In this document: piece after piece, positions 19,140-27,148 of the stretch
How positions within the stretch are numbered: position 1 is the first letter of the stretch
How the letters are laid out: every line of letters starts with the position of its first letter
Assembly: GCF_036172515.1 (NCBI RefSeq)
Contig: NZ_JAXKVW010000002.1
Location: forward strand, 186,001 to 250,000
Source of the DNA: Flexistipes sp.
GTDB taxonomy: Bacteria; Chrysiogenota; Deferribacteres; Deferribacterales; Flexistipitaceae
DNA length: 64,000 bases
Reading direction: 5' to 3'
Position numbers and translations under genes: made by a program
Notes under the pieces: generated by a model
What the model was told of the DNA's origin: nothing
What the model saw: the letters and a program-made list of their open reading frames with translations, nothing else
Database searches by the model: none

Positions 19140-19545
19140 TTGGGTGTAATTCGAGGTAGTATGGGTCGTAAAGGCCGTAGGGGTAGTAAAGGCATTAGAT
19201 AGGTTAAGATGTAATCGTACAAACAACTATATCAACTTCCTAAATATTTACTCCAATAAGCAGAAACGCAGAAATTGTTAATATATAGATAGAGATTCCT
19301 CGATTCCACTTCGCTCCACTCGGAAGAATGCCTACGGCTAACACCGGTCTTTTAGACTGGTAAATATGTGTAACATTCTATTTAGCTATCGCTGTTAGAC
19401 ATAAAGTCCTGTCATTTCGAACGAAGTGAGAAATCTCTACTGAAAGAAACGATATAGCAAGCAAATATGCGGGTATGATTAGTCTCACTTAATTCTTCTT
19501 CCTGCAGACTTAGCGCTTAGCACTTAGCACTTAAAGCTGTCCTGT
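19140..19545. repeat. Intergenic gap with a dispersed palindromic repeat
   Basis: The gap holds a repeat element at about 19290-19445. Its inner part carries the inverted pair CCGGTCTTTTAGACTGG (about 19344-19360), and the outer parts are ATTCCACTTCGCTCCACTCGG and GTCATTTCGAACGAAGTGAG, which mirror each other near the edges. A second, diverged copy lies at 37470-37610 and pieces occur near 37200, 48440 and 50580. Before dctM's partner strand ends there is also a purine-rich stretch (19150-19200) and three TTAGCAC-type heptamers at 19510-19530. No gene is seen. Confidence 0.6.
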
Positions 19546-21084
19546 TTATTTTCCACTTTGGAGTGTTATTGTAACAAGTGTAAAAGATCCTTCTTTTGAT
19601 TTGATTTCCAATTTACCGTTTAAGTCATCAATAATACGTTTTACAATACTTAAACCCAAGCCGCTTCCTGCATATTTTTTCTTGATATTTTCCACTCTGT
19701 AAAAACGCTGAGTTATCTTCTGAATTTCGCCGCCTGGAATGCCTATCCCTGTATCATAAAAGGATAATATGATTTGCTTATCTTTTTCTTCTGCTGATAT
19801 TTCAATGAGACCTTTTTCTTTGTTATATTTTATGCTGTTGCTGATCAGATTATTTACAACATAAGATAATGCTTGTGAGTCTGCATAAAAGTGAAAATTT
19901 TCAGGAATATTTATTCTAACTTCTAGATTTTTAAGGTTAATTTCTTCCTCAAAAAATTCCATTTTCTCTTTTATAAAGTCATAAAAGTATATCTCTTCAT
20001 TCTGATACTCGTAACCGAAATGCTCAAGTTTGGTAATTGTTATCACCTGGTTAAAGAGCATGTTTAGTGTTTTTGAATTTCTTTTTATCACTTTAACAGC
20101 CTTTTCAAGCACCTCCTCATCATTTTTCATATTTGGGTCTAAGAGAATCTCCGTGTAGGAGAGTATTTTGGTCATAGGAGTTCTTACTTCATGAGCTACC
20201 GAGTCCAACACATCTGTTTTAAACTTGGTTGTTCTTCTCAGCTCCTGATTCTTTTTTCGCAGTTCTTCATTTAGTTTTACATATCCGGATACAGCATCTT
20301 TAAGACGGCTTTTGAGATTCTCTTCGCTTTTTGCCACCCTTTTGCACATTAGCTCAAAAGCATCCGAAAGCTCCTGTATTTCATCGTTTGTTTTTATATC
20401 GGTTTTTATATTGTAATTTTTATTGAATACGGAATGTGCAGCTACATTAAGCTTTTTCAGGTGTTTCAGTATCAGGTTATTCAGGAGTACGATAACGGCG
20501 AACATAATCCCCGTATAAATGATAAAACCAGAGATATAAAAAAGAAAATTGGTGGACTGCATTGCAGCTTCAATGTTTTTCAAAGGGACATATACCGATA
20601 TTCCGCCCCGGAATTCCCCCACTTCATATCCCTGGTAGTAGTGGCACTTAAGACATGCTTTGTTTATATAAAGGGGAGCCATATACCTGTAAATTTTCTC
20701 TCCATTGTCATTCTCAATTATTTTTGCATATTCTTCAGCCCGACCCTCTTTAAAGGCCTGCATCGCCTTTTTTTCAAATTTATCGGGGGCATTTTCCGGA
20801 TTTACCAGCTTGTCGCTTGTTATATGAAATCTGAAATCGGCCATTCTGTTGGCATATTGGGATAGCTCTTTAGTTGCCACTGCAGGCACTGGGTCTATAC
20901 GTTTGTCGTTCTCAGCCACCCACTGCCTGGTGATAACAATCATCTTGAATAACGTTTTTGCTTGAATTTCTGCCTGTTCCATCAAGGTGTTGCGCTGATG
21001 GTTCCATATAAGCAGGGAAGCCGGAATGAGAATTATTAAAGTGATAAATGAAAGAAAAGTGATAATCTTACCGGTTAATTTCAT
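19546..21084 (-). CDS. Sensor histidine kinase with DUF3365/Tll0287-like c-haem domain
   Basis: Membrane sensor kinase of 512 aa. TM1 is residues ~7-27. The periplasmic domain ends with a single CLKCH motif (residues 144-148) followed by GEFRGGISVYVPL, the Tll0287/DUF3365 pattern for a covalently bound haem. TM2 is ~180-202, then HAMP, a coiled linker, the phospho-acceptor box VAHEVRTPMTK near 295, and the ATPase boxes NLISNSIKYN, DTGIGIP and GSGLGLSI. It overlaps its response regulator by 4 nt. Its position beside the nap genes suggests it senses redox state or nitrogen oxides; that is inference. Confidence 0.9.
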   Translation of the reverse strand: MKLTGKIITFLSFITLIILIPASLLIWNHQRNTLMEQAEIQAKTLFKMIVITRQWVAENDKRIDPVPAVATKELSQYANRMADFRFHITSDKLVNPENAPDKFEKKAMQAFKEGRAEEYAKIIENDNGEKIYRYMAPLYINKACLKCHYYQGYEVGEFRGGISVYVPLKNIEAAMQSTNFLFYISGFIIYTGIMFAVIVLLNNLILKHLKKLNVAAHSVFNKNYNIKTDIKTNDEIQELSDAFELMCKRVAKSEENLKSRLKDAVSGYVKLNEELRKKNQELRRTTKFKTDVLDSVAHEVRTPMTKILSYTEILLDPNMKNDEEVLEKAVKVIKRNSKTLNMLFNQVITITKLEHFGYEYQNEEIYFYDFIKEKMEFFEEEINLKNLEVRINIPENFHFYADSQALSYVVNNLISNSIKYNKEKGLIEISAEEKDKQIILSFYDTGIGIPGGEIQKITQRFYRVENIKKKYAGSGLGLSIVKRIIDDLNGKLEIKSKEGSFTLVTITLQSGK

Positions 21085-21776
21085 GACTCAACTTTGTATC
21101 CTACACCTGAAACGGTTTTAATAAAACTGGGGTTCTTTGGATTGTCCTCTATCTTTTGCCTCAGATGCTGCACATGTACATCAAGGCTGCGTGAGAATTT
21201 GTACAAAACATCCTTGCCCCAAAGCTCTTTTATTATCTTATCTCTGCTCAGTGTTTGTCCTTTATTACGAATAAAATATAGCAGAAGTTCATATTCTTTC
21301 GGTGTCATATCAATATATTTGGAGTTTTTCTGTACATTTCGCTCATGTGTGTTAATTATCAGATTTTTATAATGTATCTCCCCGTTCTCATTTTCATCTT
21401 TTTCCCCTTCCGGACAACACCTGCGCATGATTGCCTTTATTCTGGCAACCAGTTCGATGTTTTCAAAAGGTTTTGTCAGGTAATCGTCAGCACCGTATTC
21501 AAAACATAATACCTTGTTTGTAGCGCTTTCTTTGGCGGAAAGAATCAGAATCGGTGTATTGTACTGCTTTCTGATTAGTTTACAAAGCTGCTCTCCGTCG
21601 ATATCCGGTAAACCGAGATCCAGTATTACCAGCGAATAACTGTTGTTTTTTAAAAGCTCCAATCCTTCCAGACCTGAAGTGCTGGTAACAACTTTAAAAT
21701 CCTCCATTTTGAGGAGTATTTTTACCAAATCAAGTATTTCAATGTCATCGTCTATTACAAGTATTCTGCATTTCAT
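21081..21776 (-). CDS. OmpR/PhoB-family response regulator
   Basis: 231-aa response regulator. The receiver domain has the acidic pair IDDDIEI at the N-terminus, phospho-acceptor Asp in LVILDLGLPDIDG (near residue 53) and Lys in YLTKPF. The C-terminal winged helix has MTPKEYELLLYFIRNKG, SRSLDVHVQHLRQKI and IKTVSGVGYKV. It is the first gene of a two-gene unit with the haem-sensing kinase. Likely targets are nearby respiratory genes, but no binding site is identified. Confidence 0.93.
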   Translation of the reverse strand: MKCRILVIDDDIEILDLVKILLKMEDFKVVTSTSGLEGLELLKNNSYSLVILDLGLPDIDGEQLCKLIRKQYNTPILILSAKESATNKVLCFEYGADDYLTKPFENIELVARIKAIMRRCCPEGEKDENENGEIHYKNLIINTHERNVQKNSKYIDMTPKEYELLLYFIRNKGQTLSRDKIIKELWGKDVLYKFSRSLDVHVQHLRQKIEDNPKNPSFIKTVSGVGYKVES

Positions 21777-22125
21777 TTAACAATAATATCATACACATAT
21801 CATAATTCAATAGAATTTAAATTTAATGTTTTTGATAAAGGGTCAAGGGCCGAGGATCAAGAGGAAAACAGGTTGAAATGGTTGAGGGAGTTGAGATGGT
21901 TGAAAAGCTTTATGTGCTCGGTGCAACGCTCGGTCAAGGTTCTACGTTCAATGTTCAACGTTTAGAACCCATGTTACCCTAACCACCTCAAATACCTTAA
22001 CTACCAAGCACACAAAGCTTTAATACCTATAGTTATTAGAATCGTTAATTCCGAATGTTTCGCTTCAGATAACCAATGCAAAATCTTGTGTGCTCGGCTG
22101 GCGCCTTAACTACCTCCAACTACTT
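21777..22125. repeat. Intergenic gap with degenerate short repeats
   Basis: Between the response regulator and napH. It contains, on the plus strand, purine-rich units of the type GGTTGARNN (about 21870-21910: GGTTGAAAT, GGTTGAGGG, AGTTGAGAT, GGTTGAAAA), the reverse complement of the NTCAACNNN arrays in the right half of the window. Further on are mixed-phase relatives (GTTCAACG and CCACCTCAAATACC-like units, 21950-22010). A paired CTTTATGTGCTCGGTGC / AAGCACACAAAGC arrangement (about 21910 and 22005) may fold. No gene is seen. Confidence 0.5.
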
Positions 22126-22935
22126 CTAACTACCCCAAAATTTAAACCTAAGCGTGTTTCTTTTTTTGTTGTCCGGACAGGAATCTATACATATCCCGCA
22201 GTTGTGACATAACGGATTGTTTCCTTCATTCATAGGATTTATTACCATTGGGCAGGATTTGATGCAGGATTTGCACATGCTGCACTCCGGCTGGATTTTT
22301 GTGACTTTCATGGCTTTTTTCCGGTCGATCAGGGATAAAAAAATCCCTGTGGGGCACAGCAGCCGGCACCAGAAAAAGTAAAAGAAAAAAAACTCCATAA
22401 TCAGCAGAAAAAGTATAAATACAATTTCAAATGTAAAATAGTGAAACTTTACCAGAACAAGTGCCTGTGAGGATATTATGCCTGGAGCAGAAATAAGATT
22501 GAGTAAAGGGATCCCCGCTATCCCTGTGATAAACAAACCAATAAGCAGAAAAAGCAGTCGTATGCGGTTACTTCTGTTAACCAAGCTTTCTGAATATTCA
22601 GGCTTTATTGATTTGAGTTTTAATAAATTTCTTAATTTTTGCAGCATCTCGACCAAAAAATGGTAGGGGCAGAACCAGCTGCACCATACACGCCCGAAAA
22701 ACATGGCAAGCAAAACCGGTATGATTACAGAAATCAACATTACTGTATTTATTGTCTCAGACGTAATTACAGACTGGAATACAGCCAACGGGTCAGCCAT
22801 AGCTACATCACCGACATCAATAGAGTAAAAGGTTCCTTTTATGAAATAAATTTCAAGGATATTAAGCAGGGGAATCATAAATATTCCAATCATGACAACA
22901 AGCTGAACGATCCTTCTGTAAAATGAAATTTTCAA
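22126..22935 (-). CDS. napH: NapH-like membrane ferredoxin (quinol oxidation for nitrate reductase)
   Basis: Polytopic membrane iron-sulfur protein, 269 aa, with about four to five hydrophobic helices. It has two membrane-proximal cysteine motifs (CSWFCPYHF and CRLLCPTG) and two C-terminal 4Fe-4S sites (CSMCKSCIKSCP and CHNCGICIDSCP). NapH with NapG passes electrons from menaquinol to the periplasmic nitrate reductase. The start is TTG 22935 with an AGGAGAGGG sequence upstream. It is the last gene of the nap set, 84 bp after napG, a gap that itself contains 9-mer type repeats (CTCAACCTT, CTCAATCCC). Confidence 0.87.
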   Translation of the reverse strand: MKISFYRRIVQLVVMIGIFMIPLLNILEIYFIKGTFYSIDVGDVAMADPLAVFQSVITSETINTVMLISVIIPVLLAMFFGRVWCSWFCPYHFLVEMLQKLRNLLKLKSIKPEYSESLVNRSNRIRLLFLLIGLFITGIAGIPLLNLISAPGIISSQALVLVKFHYFTFEIVFILFLLIMEFFFFYFFWCRLLCPTGIFLSLIDRKKAMKVTKIQPECSMCKSCIKSCPMVINPMNEGNNPLCHNCGICIDSCPDNKKRNTLRFKFWGS

Positions 22936-23019
22936 CAGATAACCCTCTCCTAAAAAAGCTTAATACTAATACTTACTAAAACCCAAAACCAATAAACCAG
23001 TTCAACTTTCTCAACCTTC

Positions 23020-23775
23020 TCAATCCCAGCCTTCTATATTTTTTTGTATTTCAAAGTCATATTCAAAATCGGGCTCCGATCCGAAGGACGATATATTTTC
23101 TTTTCTCTCAATTGTTTTTTTATGTTTATTAATCGCTTTTTTGTCCATCTCTTCTGCAGGTTTTATGTTATATTTCCGGTAAAAGAATCCAGCTTCCTGT
23201 TTATTTATCATCCCTTCAGGAATAATGTTTATCGCTTTTTCCGGTTTAGTGGGGCATTTTTCCGTACATATGCCGCAGCCCACACACTTTTCCGTTGTGA
23301 CAGGGAGAATAAATTTTTCCATTACTATTGCTTCATCCATAAGCGGGCAGGCGTTATAACATGTAGAACAGAGGAGTGCTTTGCCGCTGACTTTCCTTGT
23401 TTTTTCTTCTTTATAATAAATGTAATTATAGCATAGTTCCTGATCTATAACGGCTTTGCCCATTGTTACCTCTCTTTTGTCAGTAACGTCGGGATCAAGA
23501 GCCTTAGTGGGGCAGACTTCCGGACATTTCATACACAGATAACATGCTTTCTCCTCAGCAAATATATACGGTGTGCCGATCTGGAGTCTTTCATAAAGAT
23601 CAGCACGCTTGATGGAATCGTACGGGCATACTTCTATGCATCGTGCACAGCGGATGCACAGCTCCATAAACCGTTTTTCTGGAACTGCCCCGGGCGGTCT
23701 CAGCCTGTTGATTTTGTAATAACCTTTAAAAGGGTTATTATTAAGTAAATTTCTTAAATCCTCCAGGATGCTCAT
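23020..23775 (-). CDS. napG: NapG-like ferredoxin with four 4Fe-4S sites
   Basis: 251-aa iron-sulfur protein. Four cysteine motifs are visible: CIRCARCIEVCP, CYLCMKCPEVCP, CSTCYNACP and CVGCGICTEKCP. The order and the RPPGAVPE stretch near residue 26 fit NapG/MauM ferredoxins. Unlike classical NapG, no twin-arginine signal is visible: the product begins MSILEDLRNLL. Either it stays in the cytoplasm, or it is exported by another route. ATG 23775 overlaps the napD stop (ATGA). It probably links NapH to the nitrate reductase or to another acceptor. Confidence 0.85.
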   Translation of the reverse strand: MSILEDLRNLLNNNPFKGYYKINRLRPPGAVPEKRFMELCIRCARCIEVCPYDSIKRADLYERLQIGTPYIFAEEKACYLCMKCPEVCPTKALDPDVTDKREVTMGKAVIDQELCYNYIYYKEEKTRKVSGKALLCSTCYNACPLMDEAIVMEKFILPVTTEKCVGCGICTEKCPTKPEKAINIIPEGMINKQEAGFFYRKYNIKPAEEMDKKAINKHKKTIERKENISSFGSEPDFEYDFEIQKNIEGWD

Positions 23776-24083
23776 AATTGCTTTTTATTCTTTTTACCAA
23801 AGCCTTTAAGGCTTATATTCCGTTTGTTTCCTTTTTCAATTTCTTCCACCTCTTCTTCAAAATGAAAATAATGATGTGCAATATTTATAATATTTTCATT
23901 ACTGTTTAACGTTTTGCTCAGTTCTTCCAGCTCTTCATCACTTTCTGCTTCAATAGCCACAACAATATTTTGTTTATCTTCAGCAGAGGTATAAATTTCA
24001 ACCTGAGGGTAGTTTTTTAAAAATTCTGTAACATCACTCAGTTTGTTTTCCTTTACGGTAATCAGGCTTCCCGAAAAGATCAT
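23772..24083 (-). CDS. napD: NapD-like chaperone for nitrate reductase maturation
   Basis: 103-aa ferredoxin-fold protein beginning IFSGSLITV, the strand that in NapD binds the twin-arginine signal of NapA, followed by an acidic middle (ESDEELEELSKTL). The C-terminal ~25 residues are a basic extension (GFGKKNKKQ) not present in short NapD proteins. It lies between napA and napG, overlaps napG by 4 nt, and has a hairpin upstream. It would keep NapA cytoplasmic until cofactor loading is complete. Confidence 0.8.
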   Translation of the reverse strand: MIFSGSLITVKENKLSDVTEFLKNYPQVEIYTSAEDKQNIVVAIEAESDEELEELSKTLNSNENIINIAHHYFHFEEEVEEIEKGNKRNISLKGFGKKNKKQL

Positions 24084-24110
24084 TTTGCCTCCTGATATTG
24101 ATTTAATTAA

Positions 24111-24129
24111 GGGCGGTATTATACCGCCC
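24111..24129 (-). promoter_or_regulatory. Intercistronic hairpin between napA and napD
   Basis: A perfect 9-bp inverted repeat (GGGCGGTAT / ATACCGCCC) around one central base, 10 nt after the napA stop and 27 nt before napD. There is no following T-run in the direction of transcription, so it is more likely an RNA-processing or stability hairpin than a full terminator. Confidence 0.6.
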
Positions 24130-24139
24130 CTGTAAACTT

Positions 24140-26533
24140 TTATACTCCGGGAAACTCAGAGTCTATATTTTCAATGACAAATCTATCCGCAACATTCTTG
24201 GGACCGGATATACGCTCGATCTTAACGGCAGCTATTTTGAATTCCGGCTCTTTTGAGCCTTTATCCACAGCATCATTGCAGACAAAGTTTATCATCCTGT
24301 CAATATGTTGATCATGCCACGGTACAAAAAGAATTCCGGGCATCGAGTTTTCAACTATTACTGCAGGAAGGATGTTTGTGCCTCGTCTGCTAGTAACTTT
24401 TATCATATCACCACTGGTAATATTATATTTTTTTGCATCATCCGGGTGGATTTCAAGGTAACCGTTGGGGTGTGCTCTTGCTATTTCAGGCACTCTCATT
24501 GTCATGGTGCCTGTATGCCACTGTTCAATCACTCTTCCGGTTGTCAAATAGAAAGGATACTCTGCAGAAGGGCTTTCAGCAGGTCCTGCATAAGGTCTCA
24601 GGAAAATATTAGCTTTGCCTTCACCTTTTTTATCCATATAGAAATAAATTTTCTCATCCGAAGGGATATCCTTGTTAAACAATTTTTTGAATCCTTCGTG
24701 ATTGAACATCGGGTCCATTCCACGCACATATCTTTTATAGGTGCCGGGATGATCAATGGAAGGGCAGGGCCACTGAAGACCGGCAGGTTCCTTTTTCAGC
24801 CTGTCGTATTTTGCCCCCCACAGGGTATGGTCTGTATCTTTGGTTACAGTAATATATTCGGTCCAGGCTTTTTCGTTTGCGACCATTGAATCATCATCGT
24901 TCCACGGGATAAGCTTTTCCAGCCCCATCCTTTTAGCCAGCTGGGCTGCAATCCATACATCAGGCTTTGCCTCTCCCGGAGGGTTCACGCATTTTTCTGT
25001 CAATTGACTTCTACGTTCGGAACATCCGTATACCCCGCCCTTTTCATAAATGAACGCTGCAGGCAAAACTACGTCTGCAAGCTGCGTAGTTCTTGTTGGA
25101 AAGATATCCAGTACCACCAAAAAGGCATCTTCCATCCCTTTTAGATAGTTATTCAGATTTGGCAGTGATTGAGCAGGATTTGTGGTGGATGTAAGCATCC
25201 CTTTGATCGGTTTATCCGGGTTGTTCTCTCCGCCTAAATTGTCAAACATCTTAATTGTGTGAAAACCAGGCTTCGGATCTATTGTACCCTCGGGTATTTT
25301 CCATGCTTTTTCCACGTAGCTGCGCCACATGTCACTGGCTACAGGCTTTGTGCCCGGCAACAAATGACACAAGGAGCCTGTTTCCCTGACACCGCCGCAG
25401 GCATTCGGCTGACCTGTTAAAGAAAATGAATCAGCTCCCGGTTTTGCTATGTTACCTGTTATCAGATGCAGATTATGTATAAGATTATTTGCCCACACAC
25501 CTCTGATCCTCTGATTCAGCCCCATTGTCCACATTGTATAAGTTGCACCGCTGTTTGCGAACCATTCAGCAGCCTTTCTTATGTTTTCTGCCGGACAGCG
25601 GGTCAGTTTTTCCACTTTTTCAGGAGTGAACTGCTCGACAAAGTCAGCGTATTTCTTAAAGTCATAAGTGTTTTTTCCGTCGGTAATTCTGGCATTGTTT
25701 TTTACAAAATCTTCATTGTGCCAGTTGTTTTTTATAATTTCCCTTGCCATGCTGTGAAATACTGCTAAATCTGTGCCCGGATCCACCGGCAGCCATAAAT
25801 CGGCAATTTTAGCCGTGTTTGTTTTCCTCGGCTCACAAACGATAACTTTTACATCAGGGTTGTTTAACTTATGCCTCATGACACGCCGGAATATGATTGG
25901 GTGGCATTCGCTGGTGTTGGATCCCACAAGAAAGATGCAGTTAGATTTTTCTATGTCGGCATAACTTCCCACAGGCTCATCAGAGCCGAATGTCGTAACA
26001 TATCCGCCTACTGCACTGGCCATGCAAAGTCTTGGATTCCCTTCAACCATGTTACTTCTGAATCCTCCTTTCCAGAGCTTGTTAAACGTATAGCTCTCTT
26101 CTGTCATGCATTGGCCGGAGCCGTAATATGCCACTGCATCTTTACCGTATTTGTTCTGTAAATATTTAAACTTATCTGCAACATGATCCAGGGCTTTATC
26201 CCAGCTTACCCTTTCAAAGTTTCCGTCTTTCTGTCTGATCATAGGATATTTCAATCTGTCAGGGTGATACATTACTTTATAGGCAAGGAACCCTTTAACG
26301 CATAAAAATCCGAAGTTCGTTTTTGCATCCGGATTGCCTTTTATTGCTACCGCCTTGCCGTTTTTTACACCAACGTAAACGCCGCATCCTGTACCGCAGA
26401 ATCTGCATGCACCTTTCACCCATCTGTCCACACTCTCCTGAGCATTGGCTTTTTGTGGAAAATTTATTCCTACTGAAGCAGCAGTAGCCGCTGCAGCACT
26501 TAACTTTATAAAATTCCGTCTGCTTACATTCAT
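24140..26533 (-). CDS. napA: Periplasmic nitrate reductase catalytic subunit
   Basis: Molybdenum bis-MGD enzyme reducing nitrate to nitrite in the periplasm, 797 aa. The N-terminus has a twin-arginine signal (SRRNFIK, residues 4-10, then a hydrophobic stretch ending at ANAQ). A 4Fe-4S site follows with Cys 43, 46, 50 and 78 (CX2CX3CX27C). The Mo-ligand cysteine is in NPRLCMASAVGG (Cys ~170), which fits NapA. The C-terminal molybdopterin dinucleotide domain contains YPFYLTTGRVIEQWHTGTMT. GGAGG precedes the ATG. No napB is visible next to it; NapM upstream may deliver electrons instead. Confidence 0.95.
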   Translation of the reverse strand: MNVSRRNFIKLSAAAATAASVGINFPQKANAQESVDRWVKGACRFCGTGCGVYVGVKNGKAVAIKGNPDAKTNFGFLCVKGFLAYKVMYHPDRLKYPMIRQKDGNFERVSWDKALDHVADKFKYLQNKYGKDAVAYYGSGQCMTEESYTFNKLWKGGFRSNMVEGNPRLCMASAVGGYVTTFGSDEPVGSYADIEKSNCIFLVGSNTSECHPIIFRRVMRHKLNNPDVKVIVCEPRKTNTAKIADLWLPVDPGTDLAVFHSMAREIIKNNWHNEDFVKNNARITDGKNTYDFKKYADFVEQFTPEKVEKLTRCPAENIRKAAEWFANSGATYTMWTMGLNQRIRGVWANNLIHNLHLITGNIAKPGADSFSLTGQPNACGGVRETGSLCHLLPGTKPVASDMWRSYVEKAWKIPEGTIDPKPGFHTIKMFDNLGGENNPDKPIKGMLTSTTNPAQSLPNLNNYLKGMEDAFLVVLDIFPTRTTQLADVVLPAAFIYEKGGVYGCSERRSQLTEKCVNPPGEAKPDVWIAAQLAKRMGLEKLIPWNDDDSMVANEKAWTEYITVTKDTDHTLWGAKYDRLKKEPAGLQWPCPSIDHPGTYKRYVRGMDPMFNHEGFKKLFNKDIPSDEKIYFYMDKKGEGKANIFLRPYAGPAESPSAEYPFYLTTGRVIEQWHTGTMTMRVPEIARAHPNGYLEIHPDDAKKYNITSGDMIKVTSRRGTNILPAVIVENSMPGILFVPWHDQHIDRMINFVCNDAVDKGSKEPEFKIAAVKIERISGPKNVADRFVIENIDSEFPGV

Positions 26534-26561
26534 ATTTCTACCTCCTAATAAAATTTAAATG

Positions 26562-26957
26562 TTATTTGTGAAATGTGAAACTGTGTTCCAGGTGACATGA
26601 ACTGCAGCTTTTTTCAGGTTTAGGGTTATGTGAGTATTCTTCTGCATGGCACCCTCTGCAGGTTTCATTGGGTGTTGCTACAACAAAATTATCCTGGCTT
26701 CCGTGGCAAACCTGGCATTTTACCATTGCAAGGCCGTGCAGACTCTTCTCCCATTCTTTGTATAAATCGGGAGTCATTTCGCTGTGGCACTCACTGCAGT
26801 CTTTACTCCCCATATCAACAGGGTGTTCAGCCGCTTTTTTCATTTTAACATCAGAGCTTTTTCCTGAAACACTTTGACTGTTCATTGCACAGGCGGATAT
26901 AAGCAAAGCTGTGCAAAATATTAATAGAACAGAAAAATAAAAATTTTTGGAATACAT
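26562..26957 (-). CDS. napM: Tetrahaem c-type cytochrome lipoprotein (NapM-like)
   Basis: 131-aa exported multihaem cytochrome. A signal peptide ends in a lipobox (LLISAC, Cys ~23). Four CxxCH haem motifs follow: CSECH, CQVCH, CRGCH and CSSCH. ATG 26957 is preferred over TTG 26969, as GGAGG lies 5 nt before it. Position directly upstream of napA matches napM in the napCMADGH arrangement known from sulfate reducers; here no napC is present. It probably accepts electrons and passes them to NapA. The small size and lipid anchor are notable. Confidence 0.78.
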   Translation of the reverse strand: MYSKNFYFSVLLIFCTALLISACAMNSQSVSGKSSDVKMKKAAEHPVDMGSKDCSECHSEMTPDLYKEWEKSLHGLAMVKCQVCHGSQDNFVVATPNETCRGCHAEEYSHNPKPEKSCSSCHLEHSFTFHK

Positions 26958-27148
26958 GTTCACCTCCAAGGTTTGTATTACTCAAATTTTATAGGCAATT
27001 TTGTTAAAGTGAGGTAAAAAGAAAAAAAAACGGGCAAATTTTGTAAATAAATATCTTAACATTTTTTACATTCCAATAACTTATTTTACCGAACATTAAC
27101 AAGCAACTGAGTTATATTTTAATATCAAAACTTTTCGGAGGTGTATGT
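26958..27148. promoter_or_regulatory. Divergent promoter region between nap and the octahaem cytochrome gene
   Basis: This 191-bp AT-rich gap separates two divergent respiratory genes and must carry both promoters. A TATAAAAT-like -10 lies on the minus strand at about 26986-26993. I found no clear FNR/NarL-type site by eye. Shared control of nitrate and nitrite reduction from this region is likely from position. Confidence 0.4.

Noticed and set aside
24305-24889. Long plus-strand frames opposite napA (also 25466-26161) and opposite rng (33066-33806)
   Set aside because: They lie fully antisense to well-supported genes, have no RBS and give no recognisable protein.
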